Positions 9,774 through 18,500 of a stretch of 64,000 nt of DNA are shown here, in pieces. Source of the stretch: Halichondria panicea (Eukaryota; Porifera; Demospongiae; Suberitida; Halichondriidae); contig NC_087379.1 of assembly GCF_963675165.1 (NCBI RefSeq), forward strand, positions 1,740,201 through 1,804,200, in the 5' to 3' direction. Below the pieces are notes generated by a model. It did no database searches. It was not told the DNA's origin and was given only the letters and a program-made list of their open reading frames with translations. How positions within the stretch are numbered: the stretch's first letter is position 1; each line of letters opens with the position of its first letter. The translations under genes and the position numbers were made by a program.

Positions 9774-11947
9774 TAATAGTGCACCTGCAGCTGTTTTCTT
9801 CTTCTGTGCAGGGCCTTTGCGCTTCTTCATTTCAGCCCTTTCTTTCTTCTTTCTCTCCCGCTCATCTTTTGCTCGAATTTTTCTCAACTTTTCCTCTTTA
9901 CCCTTTTTTTTGCAAGCAATTCTTGAATCTTATCTGAACGTGTGACAACACACCCAGGACTGATGCCTCTGGGAAGAGGCTGGGTAGGTGGAGGCTCCTT
10001 GACGTCAAGAACTTGCTTAGTGCACTATCTTGCGACTGACTTGGAGGCATATACACCTTGTCCAGTTGAACAGTACCAGTGTTTCCAGTCTCTTGAGGGG
10101 AAGTGATGTTCCCAGCCTCTTGAGATGTTGTCAGCGGAGAGCTTGCGTGTGTAGACTGAGAGTTCACTTGATCAGTGGGATGATTTGAGAGAAGCCATTC
10201 ATTGTACCTATGGTCTGTGATTATATCGTAACCATTCTCAAATCGGCGCTGGAACGTTGTCTTCTCTTTGGCTGTAAATTGAATACTTGATTTTGGAGCT
10301 CTTTTGGGCAATGGGCTAAACATTGGCAGGAACTGTAGACGAGGGCCTTCATTGTCTTCCATATCCTGTATCTTGGCTAAAATAGCATCTCGCCTAAATG
10401 GATAGATCCCAGTAGTGGCGAATCCAGATTGGACATTTCGCATAGTCATCGATTCCATCCAAGCATTAGCAAAAACCCTTGAGAAAGTATAGCGAGTGAC
10501 ACTTTTGCCTGGATTTTGACTAATAAACTGATGGCATGCTTCTCGCCAAGCTGACTTCAATGGAGAAAAACATCCCTTATCAAGGGGCTGAGTTAAATGT
10601 GTTGTATTGGGCGGCAGAGTGAAAATTACAACTTCATCAGGGGCAGATCCAGGAAAAACAAAAGGGGGGGGCTAGCTAGAAAGGGGCGAAGCCCCGTATG
10701 AGGCAGCCTCGCCGGAGGCGAATTTTTTGTAAGATTTGACCTTTGAACTTTCATATTAATACGTTGACCTCTGCACTTACTTTTAATACTATGGTGATAC
10801 TGTACTGATCAGATGTACGTACGTACGTACAGCTAGCTAGCTAGCTAGGTACGTCCAGCTAGCTACCCTAGATCCTTTATACTCCTAGTAGCTGTTGTCT
10901 AGCATCTCTCAAGTGATTTCAAGTGAGTCTACAGATGCATAATTGGTGGCAAAATTGTTGTAGAGTCAGACTACAACACATGGTAGTTTTTTCAAAAGGG
11001 GGGGGCTTCAGCCCCTCAAAATCACCCCTGGATCCGCCCCTGTTCATGCTTGGCAGCCATAGCCAACATCTCTGGACAAAAATGGGAAGAGTGCCCGTCA
11101 AGGAGCAAGAGAAGTGGTCTGTCCCTTGGAGCAAATCGGAGAAAATGATTGCAGAACCAGCCATCAAAGATTTCTGCAGTCATCCAGCCACGTTCAGATA
11201 GAGCATAGCGTGTTCCTCTAACCTCTCCTTCATGCAGTAAGAGCCAAATTGAGAGTCTTGCGATCCCTAACTACCATCGGTGGCATACAAATTCCAGACG
11301 CACTTACACAACCAACAACAGTGATCTGAGTCTTATCACCAGACGACATTGCTGTCACATATTTTGATTTGCCAGCTACCACCTTTGGGGGTTTTGGATT
11401 CAATGGCATTCCGGTTTCATCCATATTAAATAGTAACTCTGGGCGGTCTCTAAGATTATAAGTATCCAGTGTCTCCTCCAGCAAATCGAAATAAGCATTC
11501 ATACTTTCCGAGTTAGATGCTATGGCTCGTGCCTTACTCATAGGGGCAGGATTTTTCAGAGACAATTCAGGATGTCGCCTAGAAAAGGATGTCCACCATC
11601 CATCAGTCACAGTGCGTGCTACGTCTTTGTAATCTAATAGTCGTTGCACAATAGACATTAGCTTAGTATCTACTCTATCTTTGTGCAAGGGAATATTCTT
11701 TGTTTTCTGACTGAGTGCCAAGTTATAGCAGCTAATCGAAGATAGATCGTTATCGTGTGACTATTGGTTTTTGCAATCTAGCGTATGCTATTTTCGAGGT
11801 AAAGGAATTTGAGCGGCCTTCTTTGGGATCCTTGCTGCTTAGACCCAGGTCCACCTCTGTATAGCACCAGTGTTTGTTGTAAGTCACTCTTGCACGAGAA
11901 AAAGTTGACGATAATTGATCGCTCCGATTATTGATCGCTGACTCTAC
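9774..11947 (-). pseudogene. Pogo/Tigger-like DDE transposase, interrupted
   Basis: Domain order on the - strand: helix-turn-helix/CENP-B-like region (WWTSFSRRHPELSLKNP, about 11580-11500), first catalytic Asp in LLFNMDETG (about 11430), second in LLLLDGHSSHF (about 11090), third in LPPNTTHLTQPLDKGCF (about 10600), then FSRVFANAWMESMT and a lysine-rich tail. This DDD/E layout is typical of the Tc1/mariner-pogo branch. Two lesions are visible. A 405-bp element sits between the second and third Asp (10638-11042). A frame change near 10020-10040 is needed to reach the tail frame (CVVTRSDKIQELLAKKK). The N-terminal section between 11721 and 11947 has no single open frame. The 3' side runs into the exon array at 7814-9773. 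Confidence 0.75.
10638..11042. mobile_element. CAGGGGC-type MITE inside transposase
   Basis: The ends CAGGGGCAGATCCAGG and CCTGGATCCGCCCCTG are inverted repeats. The flanking TTCAT is present on both sides (5-bp duplication). Removing one TTCAT and the element restores the transposase frame from AMAAKHE into VVIFTLPP. The same end type and a 5-bp duplication occur at 54891-55279. It resembles hAT-related families with 5-bp duplications; assignment is tentative. Confidence 0.7.
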
Positions 11948-11971
11948 TTGGAGCGAATTTACCAGGAACAT

Positions 11972-13457
11972 AATCTGTCAGTACAGTCATACTATCTATG
12001 GTACAGTACAGTACAGTAGAGTCAGCCTTCGTGAGGCCTTTAGTCAGTAGAGGAAGTATGAAAGACTAGAGTAGAGTAGACTATAGTAATACTATGCGAT
12101 GTCAGACCGATTTTCATTTTTGCTATTTCTAACTCCTATGTATTACTATCTCTTTTGAACACTCTAGGCAAACCAGAAAAACTTTACTGCACTGGATTTG
12201 GTCAAGCAAATGCAGAGATACAGCGTTTTGAAGAACACTAGTCAGGGGAAAAATTCGTACAAAAATTTACTGCATTTTAATGTACTTGGGCGGGACTTAT
12301 GAAATTTGTTGTTAATACCGGAAACGATCTTAAAGTTAGCATATCTGCTGAACCGCTTGGTCTATTCTCTTTTAAAAAAGTATGAAATGGACACTCAGGA
12401 CTCAGGAGTTAACATTGTAACCATTTAATATCTATTATGAAGTTTATAATGTTTCTGTAATGTATATCTTTATGATGTAACTATGATAGTATGATGTCTC
12501 CTGCTTCAGAGAGTTCTTTTGGATTTAAAGTAACCATGCTATCTTTTCAGTATAGTGTATCATGTTTCAGAACTCTCATCAATGTCCACCTTACGCTTGT
12601 ATCTGTTTCTTGATCTTTATAAGCAACTTTTCTGTCAATTTCATTTGGTCTAAATAATACGTTTTTAGTGTGATGTAGATTTAAGGCCATACAACTATAA
12701 ATCTATGATACAACTCTGTTGACAGCTTCTAATTAATACAGTAGATTACTCTTGTCTTTTTTGTGTGCAAATTGAATCAGTTCTTGCAATTTAATAGTTT
12801 TGGTAGATTACATTGTTGTCCCTGGAATTCTCTCCAATCTTTCTTGTTTTTTTTTCAACAGAGGCTTTCAGATTGCTTCAATAAATACTTTCAGTAACTT
12901 CTAAGAACTTCTAAGAAATAAGTACAGCTATTGGTACACTTGGCTTGATTTTACTGCATTTCTATTCTCGGCTCCACCCATCTATCCATGCAATATGTGA
13001 TTCCGCAAGAAATAAAAGCTTATTGTAGCAACTTTTTGCATAATCTGGAGAGAGTTAGAGATGAAAGACATGTTCACTTGTGTTTTTGTTCATTTTCATG
13101 TTTGATTGCCATAATGATGATCACCTTTGAGAAAAAATCACACACAAAACAAGCATCAAATGCTAAAATCATAAAAAACTGTTATAAAAATCAAATTCTA
13201 CTCTATTTTTTACCCCTGGGAACAGCTGTTGTTTGCTAGACTCTTCCAGGGCTTGCGGAAAGCCCTTCTTGTTCACTCACTTTCTGGTCCCGTTTTTTAT
13301 CATTAAATTACTGTACGAAAATACGCCCACGCACTACTTCCGGTCTGACATCTCTACTAATAGTATACTGATGTAATAACTATTCTGCACTGGCTTACTA
13401 TCTACGATGCTATAGCGCTATTAAACATAATTATGTTAGAGTTTGCAGGCTCCGCCC
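11972..13457. other. Intergenic, no gene seen
   Basis: AT-rich sequence with scattered short open frames (for example 12988-13239) that show no family features. Nothing that I can support as coding or as a defined repeat. Confidence 0.4.
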
Positions 13458-14137
13458 TATGGGGTGCCGTTTGTCTCAAGAGTCAACGAGGTCAATGTTT
13501 ACCTAGACTCGCAAGCCGTCACTGTTGCAGGCGAACAGTGACGACGGCTTGTGAGTCTAGTGTTTATACCTACCAGATCGATGTTTAGAGACACATTTAT
13601 GCTTATCAGATGGATGTTTAGCAACCAAATCGATGTTTAGCAACCAGATCTTTGCAGACCAGATCGATGTTTAGAGACTAGATCAATGTTTACCTATCAG
13701 ATCGATGTTTAGAGACCAGATCGATGTTTAGCAACCAGATCGATGTTTAGGGACCAGATTGACGTTGCAACCAGGTCAATGTTTAGCATGCAACCAGATC
13801 GATGTTTAGCAAAGCTACAAGATCGCACAAAGTGCAGATAATTATTAGGGCGTTGTTTCTTGTGACGAATTGTGCTAGCTAGCTCGCACAAAGTGCAGAT
13901 ATAATTAGGGCGTTGTTTCTTGTGACGAGTTGTGCTAGCTAGTTGCAAGATGTTATAGCCATTGCTCTTATACTACTGCTGTTACAAACAGCGGTTTACT
14001 TAATAGATTCTGAAGATGAAAATAGCACTGGCTATAATTAGGCAGAGTGGGCGGCATTCATCTCTCTAATTAAGGCGTATCACAAGAAACCACGTCCTAA
14101 TATCTGCACATTGTTTTGAGACAAACGGCACCCCATA
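13458..14137. mobile_element. 680-bp element with 22-bp terminal inverted repeats
   Basis: The tips 13458-13479 and 14116-14137 are perfect 22-bp inverted repeats (TATGGGGTGCCGTTTGTCTC...). Inside are a hairpin at 13505-13562 (AAGCCGTCACTGTT paired with AACAGTGACGACGGCTT), a minisatellite at 13570-13810, and a 65-bp direct duplication (13815-13880, 13885-13945). There is no transposase, so it is non-autonomous. Confidence 0.6.
13570..13810. repeat. Degenerate ~20-bp minisatellite (CCAGATCGATGTTTAG)
   Basis: About a dozen imperfect units of ACCAGATCGATGTTTAGCA with length variation. It lies inside the 13458-14137 element, a common arrangement in MITE-derived minisatellites. Confidence 0.75.
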
Positions 14138-14164
14138 CCGCGGCGCCCAGCTATAGTGGTTGCC

Positions 14165-14335
14165 CACACTCATTTTCACTTGTGGGGCTAGGTAATGAGG
14201 CCAACACATTTTACAAAAGACTGGCATCATTACTGGCAACCAAATGGAACAATCCCTACAGTAGCACTATGTGCTGGCTAAGATGCCGACTATCTTTCTC
14301 TCTCCTCCGATCATCAATCATGTCCATTAGAGGAG
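14165..14335 (+). pseudogene. Retroelement ORF C-terminal fragment
   Basis: Encodes GNEANTFYKRLASLLATKWN and then WLRCRLSFSLLRSSIMSIRG. The piece at 16811-17040 (- strand) has the same pattern (GKEAATFYKRLADLLASKRQ, NPYPAVMGWL). I recognise this as the conserved C-terminal tail seen in many invertebrate retroelement polyproteins; the exact clade is uncertain. No polymerase motif is nearby. Confidence 0.5.
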
Positions 14336-14336
14336 C

Positions 14337-14404
14337 AAGTAGCCTCGATTCAAGGCCGATTAAAATACGTATTTTAATCGGCCTGGAATCGAGGCTAAGG
14401 AGCA
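14337..14404. mobile_element. TAGCCTCGA hairpin element, 9-bp TSD
   Basis: A near-perfect palindrome from TAGCCTCGATTCAAGGCCG to CGGCCTGGAATCGAGGCTA, flanked by AGGAGCAAG on both sides. The same family occurs at 14789-14849, 22901-22961, 24769-25859, 26280-26350 and 36172-36265. Nine-bp duplications point to Mutator-like mobilisation. Confidence 0.75.
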
Positions 14405-14578
14405 AGGTCCTCATGTGGGCACGCAGCGTTAACCCCTACAGCCGTGGACCTGGTTAACTCTGAATCTAACATTACATTATGAACTATTTCCCTTTTTTAT
14501 CACTTACTTTGAACCTTCTAAAAAAATAAAAAATAAAAAATAAAATTTTTTCGCTTGATCTTGCTGCCCTCTATACAG

Positions 14579-14672
14579 TATGATGAAGGGGAGCTCTATG
14601 AGCAGTTCAGCGTGTTCTACAACGATGTGCTTCCTGAGTTCAGAATGGCTGGAAAAGTCGTTCAGTTTAAAG
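14579..14672 (+). pseudogene. ZRSR2: Orphan exon resembling ZRSR2
   Basis: A 94-nt stretch bounded by ctatacag and GTAAGT encodes YDEGELYEQFSVFYNDVLPE and continues FRMAGKVVQFK. This matches the start of the RNA-recognition domain of ZRSR2, the U2AF35-related factor that recognises 3' splice sites of minor introns. Neither a preceding nor a following ZRSR2 exon is visible in the window. It is therefore a captured or duplicated single exon unless neighbouring exons lie across very long introns. Confidence 0.6.
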
Positions 14673-14788
14673 GTAAGTATCTAGATCTACCGTCACGCGA
14701 CTTAGCTGGCGCTCTCCCTTGATTTGTCCCGTATTTTATCTTATTGAACTATTAAACATCGCATTACACACATATGGTCTGCTGTGGT

Positions 14789-14849
14789 TGTAGCCTCGAG
14801 ACCAGGCAGATTAAAATACTTATTTTAATCGGCCTGGTCTCGAGGCTAC
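14789..14849. mobile_element. TAGCCTCGA hairpin element, 9-bp TSD
   Basis: The palindrome TAGCCTCGAGACCAGGC to GCCTGGTCTCGAGGCTA is flanked on both sides by CTGTGGTTG. It is the cleanest 9-bp duplication of this family in the window. The paralogous segment at 22975 has an uninterrupted CTTTGGTTG, giving an empty site. Confidence 0.85.
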
Positions 14850-14958
14850 TGTGGTTGCGGCCCACTCGGTATGGTAATACCAAGGGCGTATACGCCCTTG
14901 GTAATACCTTCACTCCTTTTTTCTCTGTGTCTAGTAAAAGCCTGGAACAGTCACCACA

Positions 14959-15192
14959 ATGCCGATTGGGTTAATTATCCGACTGATCGTGCATAGCCTG
15001 AAGCTCCTGTTATCCTCCATCAAGTTGTGTATTGTTTGCTACAAGAATGGATACTGCTCGTGCTCACGCTGTCATAAAGAAGCTGACTTAGAGACTGAAC
15101 AAGAGACGGAATCACTCCTGAAAAAAAGGCATAATCAGTACGTGGAGATCTTATATCGAAACCATGTTAAAATAAATAATGCAACAGTCTGA
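14959..15192 (+). CDS. Small hydrophobic/Cys-motif protein, copy 1
   Basis: Starts MPIGLIIRLIVHSLKLLL, a hydrophobic segment of about 25 residues that could be a signal anchor. This is followed by CIVCYKNGYCSCSRCHKEAD with a CxCxxC motif and an acidic tail (ETEQETESLL). A duplicate at 23061-23225 keeps the same frame, start and Cys pattern and ends six residues after the acidic tail. In this copy one A fewer in the homopolymer changes the C-terminus to RHNQ and extends it. I recognise no family. Conservation of the frame between duplicates is the best sign that it is coding. Confidence 0.45.
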   Translation: MPIGLIIRLIVHSLKLLLSSIKLCIVCYKNGYCSCSRCHKEADLETEQETESLLKKRHNQYVEILYRNHVKINNATV

Positions 15193-16560
15193 ATTTATAA
15201 TTATATTTTCGTATGGTGAAATTCTAAGTCCTTTATGAGTCTCTGGTTGTTGAGCATCATACAAAAATTAACTACGCAACCGCAATTACGTTAAACGTAA
15301 CTATCTTGAACTGTACAAATTAATGTTTAAATTTAATTGGGCTGTAATTAATACGAAAAATTTGCACCAACGACAATTACCCCTCTATAATACGGTATTC
15401 GTGCGCTCCTGGTAATTATAGTTGTTGTGTTGCATGACAGACACAATTAGGACTAGACTGCATGCACGCATGCAATAATTTAAGCCAACTATATATATAG
15501 CAGCTATATAATAACAGCTTGAAACACAACATGTCATGCTATAGAGGCTTTTGAACAGAGCAGGTATATAGGAATAATATAATTATACAACAAGGTGCAT
15601 GACCACACTGAAGCCACAATAGGAGGGGTGTACCATAGGTCCATAGCAACCACTTTGAAGTGCACGAGTTCATCTGATTGTATTGTATATAGGGCTAAAA
15701 TAATGAGCACAATAACAATAAATATGGTTACAATACTACACTCTGTATTTGCAGCGATGATTTCATCAACGCTGCAAATGCAGACTAATATAAATTACAC
15801 AGTGCAGCCTAGAGAGTAAAAAACGATGGTAATAAATATCTTGTGATGGGAATATTTCTAAGAAATTTTACTGATACCATTGTGTAGAGAAATGAATACT
15901 CTAAAACATTGGTATGGGAACCAAAGGTGGTGGGCCGGGTATGTGGTAGTTTATATAAGAGCAAAAATTGAATATTCTATAGTGGACAATCGCTTAGCGA
16001 TGAAAAAGACCAATCGTTGTCGGCTAAGGGAAGGGAACTCTGGCACAACATTCCTGAATAGTTTATCGCATGATTTCATCAAGTTTACGGTTTACATAAT
16101 TATTTTATGTGTTTTTTGGGTGACGTGCATTTTCGCTTAGCGATGGAACTCAAGCAAATTTGTTGGCTAAGGTCTAATTATTTTTGCACATTAATTGTTA
16201 ATCTTTTGAAAGTCCAGAAATACTTAGTTTCCGGAGATATTTAATGTTACAAACATTTTTTTACGATCACCCCCATTTTCACCTTCAACTTTTGGGGAAA
16301 TATTAATGTTGCAGCTTATTCATTTAGCTACCTATATAATTATACACAATGGTATCAGCACAATTTCTTATAGAAATGTTCCAATCTTGAGATACATGTA
16401 AGTATACAACTAGCTACACTCCCCTATATTGTGGTATTTTACTCGATCTCTATATAGGCTGCAATGCAAGCACTGTATATATATACATGTCGTATAATTA
16501 TACACAATGTACTAATATAGAAGGTGGTGTGAAAGCTCTCCATCTCGGGGCATGGAGAGC
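15193..16560. repeat. Segmental duplication, copy 1 (pairs with 22975-26100)
   Basis: From 14870 to about 16490 the sequence matches 22985-24511 and then resumes at about 25968-26100. The second copy was split by later transposon insertions (24519-24651, 24769-25859). Except for the small ORF, I see no supported coding region. ORFs at 15595 and 15880 are not conserved in frame in the second copy. Confidence 0.7.
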
Positions 16561-16810
16561 TAAGAAAAAATTACATTGTATACAAAAGAAGGAAGTAGTT
16601 TAGTGATAGTAATTATATGTAGCAGTCAAAAATAAAAACAAAGCCAATATAAGTAGTTCATAGATGAATTATGTATTCAGGGGGGGGACGCGCCCCTCCT
16701 GAGATACAAGGTTGATATTGTCCATGTAAACAGGTCTATGCAACGATGAGCGGTTTCCTCGAATGCACATTATTGCAGAGCGAATTGATGCAAAAGATAG
16801 CCTGCATCTA

Positions 16811-17040
16811 AAGCCATCCCATTACAGCTGGGTAGGGATTTTGTCTTTTCGAGGCTAACAAATCAGCGAGCCTCTTGTAGAAGGTTGCTGCTTCTTTGCC
16901 CATTCCTCCCCAGGTTGAGAGGACTAAGGGTGTGAAGACTCCCCGCTCGATTTCTCTGACCCTTTGTCCGTATTCCCTCTTTTTGGCTTGCTCGTGTCTC
17001 CTGTAGGCATCTCCGGAACGGTTACTAGGTGCGGGGAATA
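16811..17040 (-). pseudogene. Retroelement ORF C-terminal fragment
   Basis: Encodes REYGQRVREIERGVFTPLVL, STWGGMGKEAATFYKRLAD and NPYPAVMGWL. It is the same C-terminal retroelement module as 14165-14335. It is cut at the 5' side by a repeat shared with 47040-47340 and has no polymerase domain. Confidence 0.5.
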
Positions 17041-17269
17041 CATACAACTGCACGAGGTTGTACAATAACAATACACACACGCAGATATCCATACAGTAGC
17101 TTGTACTATGAACACGTATTGATTAGATTCTAATTTAGAATTAGTAGTAAACACTCTTTGATCCCTGCCATGCATGCACTGTGCACATTTTGTGTGCGTG
17201 TGCTTGCAATTGACAAACCTGATGGATACTGAACAATTGACAAGTGTTTCACTGACTTCCGGATAGAGT

Positions 17270-18130
17270 GATTCAACTTTCTCTTGTCCTCCTTCGACCA
17301 CTGCATGGAGTCGCTGTTCTAATTGTAAACGTGCATAAAGTACTCCTCTCCCACTCTGTAGTCACCCAGTGAATCGGCAAGTCATTCATGAGAGATGTCC
17401 ATTCTCTCAAATTGGGAGTTTGATTCTTTAACCCTCTTTCTTGAGTGCTGACTTGCACTCTTTGCACTTGTACCAGGATGGAGCACAAGCAGCTGTGTGT
17501 GTGTATGTGTGTTGTGTGTGTATGTGTGTGGGGGGTGAACAGTAGACTGGAGAGCTACCACTACTTTAGCATGCATAATTATATACCGTATAGCGGGAAA
17601 TTTTCGTGGGGTGCAAATTTTCGCGTTTTTCGAGGGCAGAGTAGTCAACGCGAAAATTAAAACTGGGATAAACTCCCACGCACCGGTATACGCAGGTGCA
17701 AAACCTATTGGTGGGTGTGGTTTATTGGCATTGACACGAAAATTAAAACCGCGAAAATTTCTGCTGAGGGCTCTGGGAGCCAAATAGCGAAAATTTGCAC
17801 CCGCGAAAATTTCCCGCTATACGGTATACAGAAACCAGTTTTCCCTAATGAATATTGGTACAGGAAAAACCCACAAGGGCTCATTTCCCATCAATAATTA
17901 ATGTATTGTCAGGAGTGTATGAAGAGGAGTATGCGACTCCCACGCACATTTTATTCTACATCTCGGACTGAATTCGTCACTAACACTTGAACAATGTAGT
18001 TGTGTAACTGTTAGCCATGAATAAAATTAAATGTGGGCTATAGAGGTACAAACCACACGTGTGTATGCTGATATCATTTTTAACTAATTAACCACTATAC
18101 CTACGCACCCACTTAAGATGCGGTCTGATA
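17270..18130. repeat. Segmental duplication upstream of single-domain LRAT
   Basis: 17310-17580 and 17827-18130 match 28735-29340, with a diverged piece at 35400-35600. On the - strand it carries an open piece with CxxCKxxxxKK-like sequence (WYKCKECKSALKKEG at about 28853-28900), which might be an exon of an unidentified gene. I could not assign it. The block is interrupted here by the TA-flanked element 17584-17826. Confidence 0.6.
17584..17826. mobile_element. TACCGTATAGCGGG MITE, TA TSD
   Basis: The terminal inverted repeats TACCGTATAGCGGGAAATTT and AAATTTCCCGCTATACGGTA are flanked by TA. The paralogous segment near 28990 reads AATTATACAGAAACC uninterrupted, giving an empty site. The TA duplication fits Tc1/mariner-type mobilisation. 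Relatives: 28071-28403, 30739-30946, 47936-48155, 51527-51655 and 53366-53540. Confidence 0.85.
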
Positions 18131-18140
18131 GTGACGTGGT

Positions 18141-18466
18141 ATGACATACTTGTACCGAAACCTGGTTTACACTACAACTTCTACAGTTGGTGTACAAGAG
18201 AGAGTTAAATTTACCAGCCATGCGGTCCAGCGTGAAGACTTGCAGCCAGGTGACCACATCTACGTCTATAGAAAGCTAGGAATGTACGCACATCACGGTA
18301 TCTACACTGGCAAAAACAAAGCAGGAGAACAAATGGTGATTCATTTCATTGACACAGATAGAGGCTCGTCAAAGCTAAAAGTTTCAGCATTTTTAACGGA
18401 GACAAAGGAAGCAGAGACTCATGCAACCTTGGACTCAAATAAACTATTAATGACACACTCTGTTGC
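18141..18466 (+). pseudogene. Single-domain LRAT gene, 3' half lost
   Basis: Encodes REDLQPGDHIYVYRKLGMYA, HHGIYTGKNK and MVIHFIDTDRG, so both catalytic His sites are present. The frame then runs without a break into intron sequence of BBS2 copy 2 at about 18462, so the Cys motif (NNC) is missing. Compared with the relative at 29391, the normal start region (MAAAVQEGEN) is also deleted. A different in-frame ATG at 18141 remains. It cannot be a working acyltransferase as it stands. Confidence 0.75.
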
Positions 18467-18500
18467 TGATCGACAAAGCCATTTTCACGTACTATTTTAC

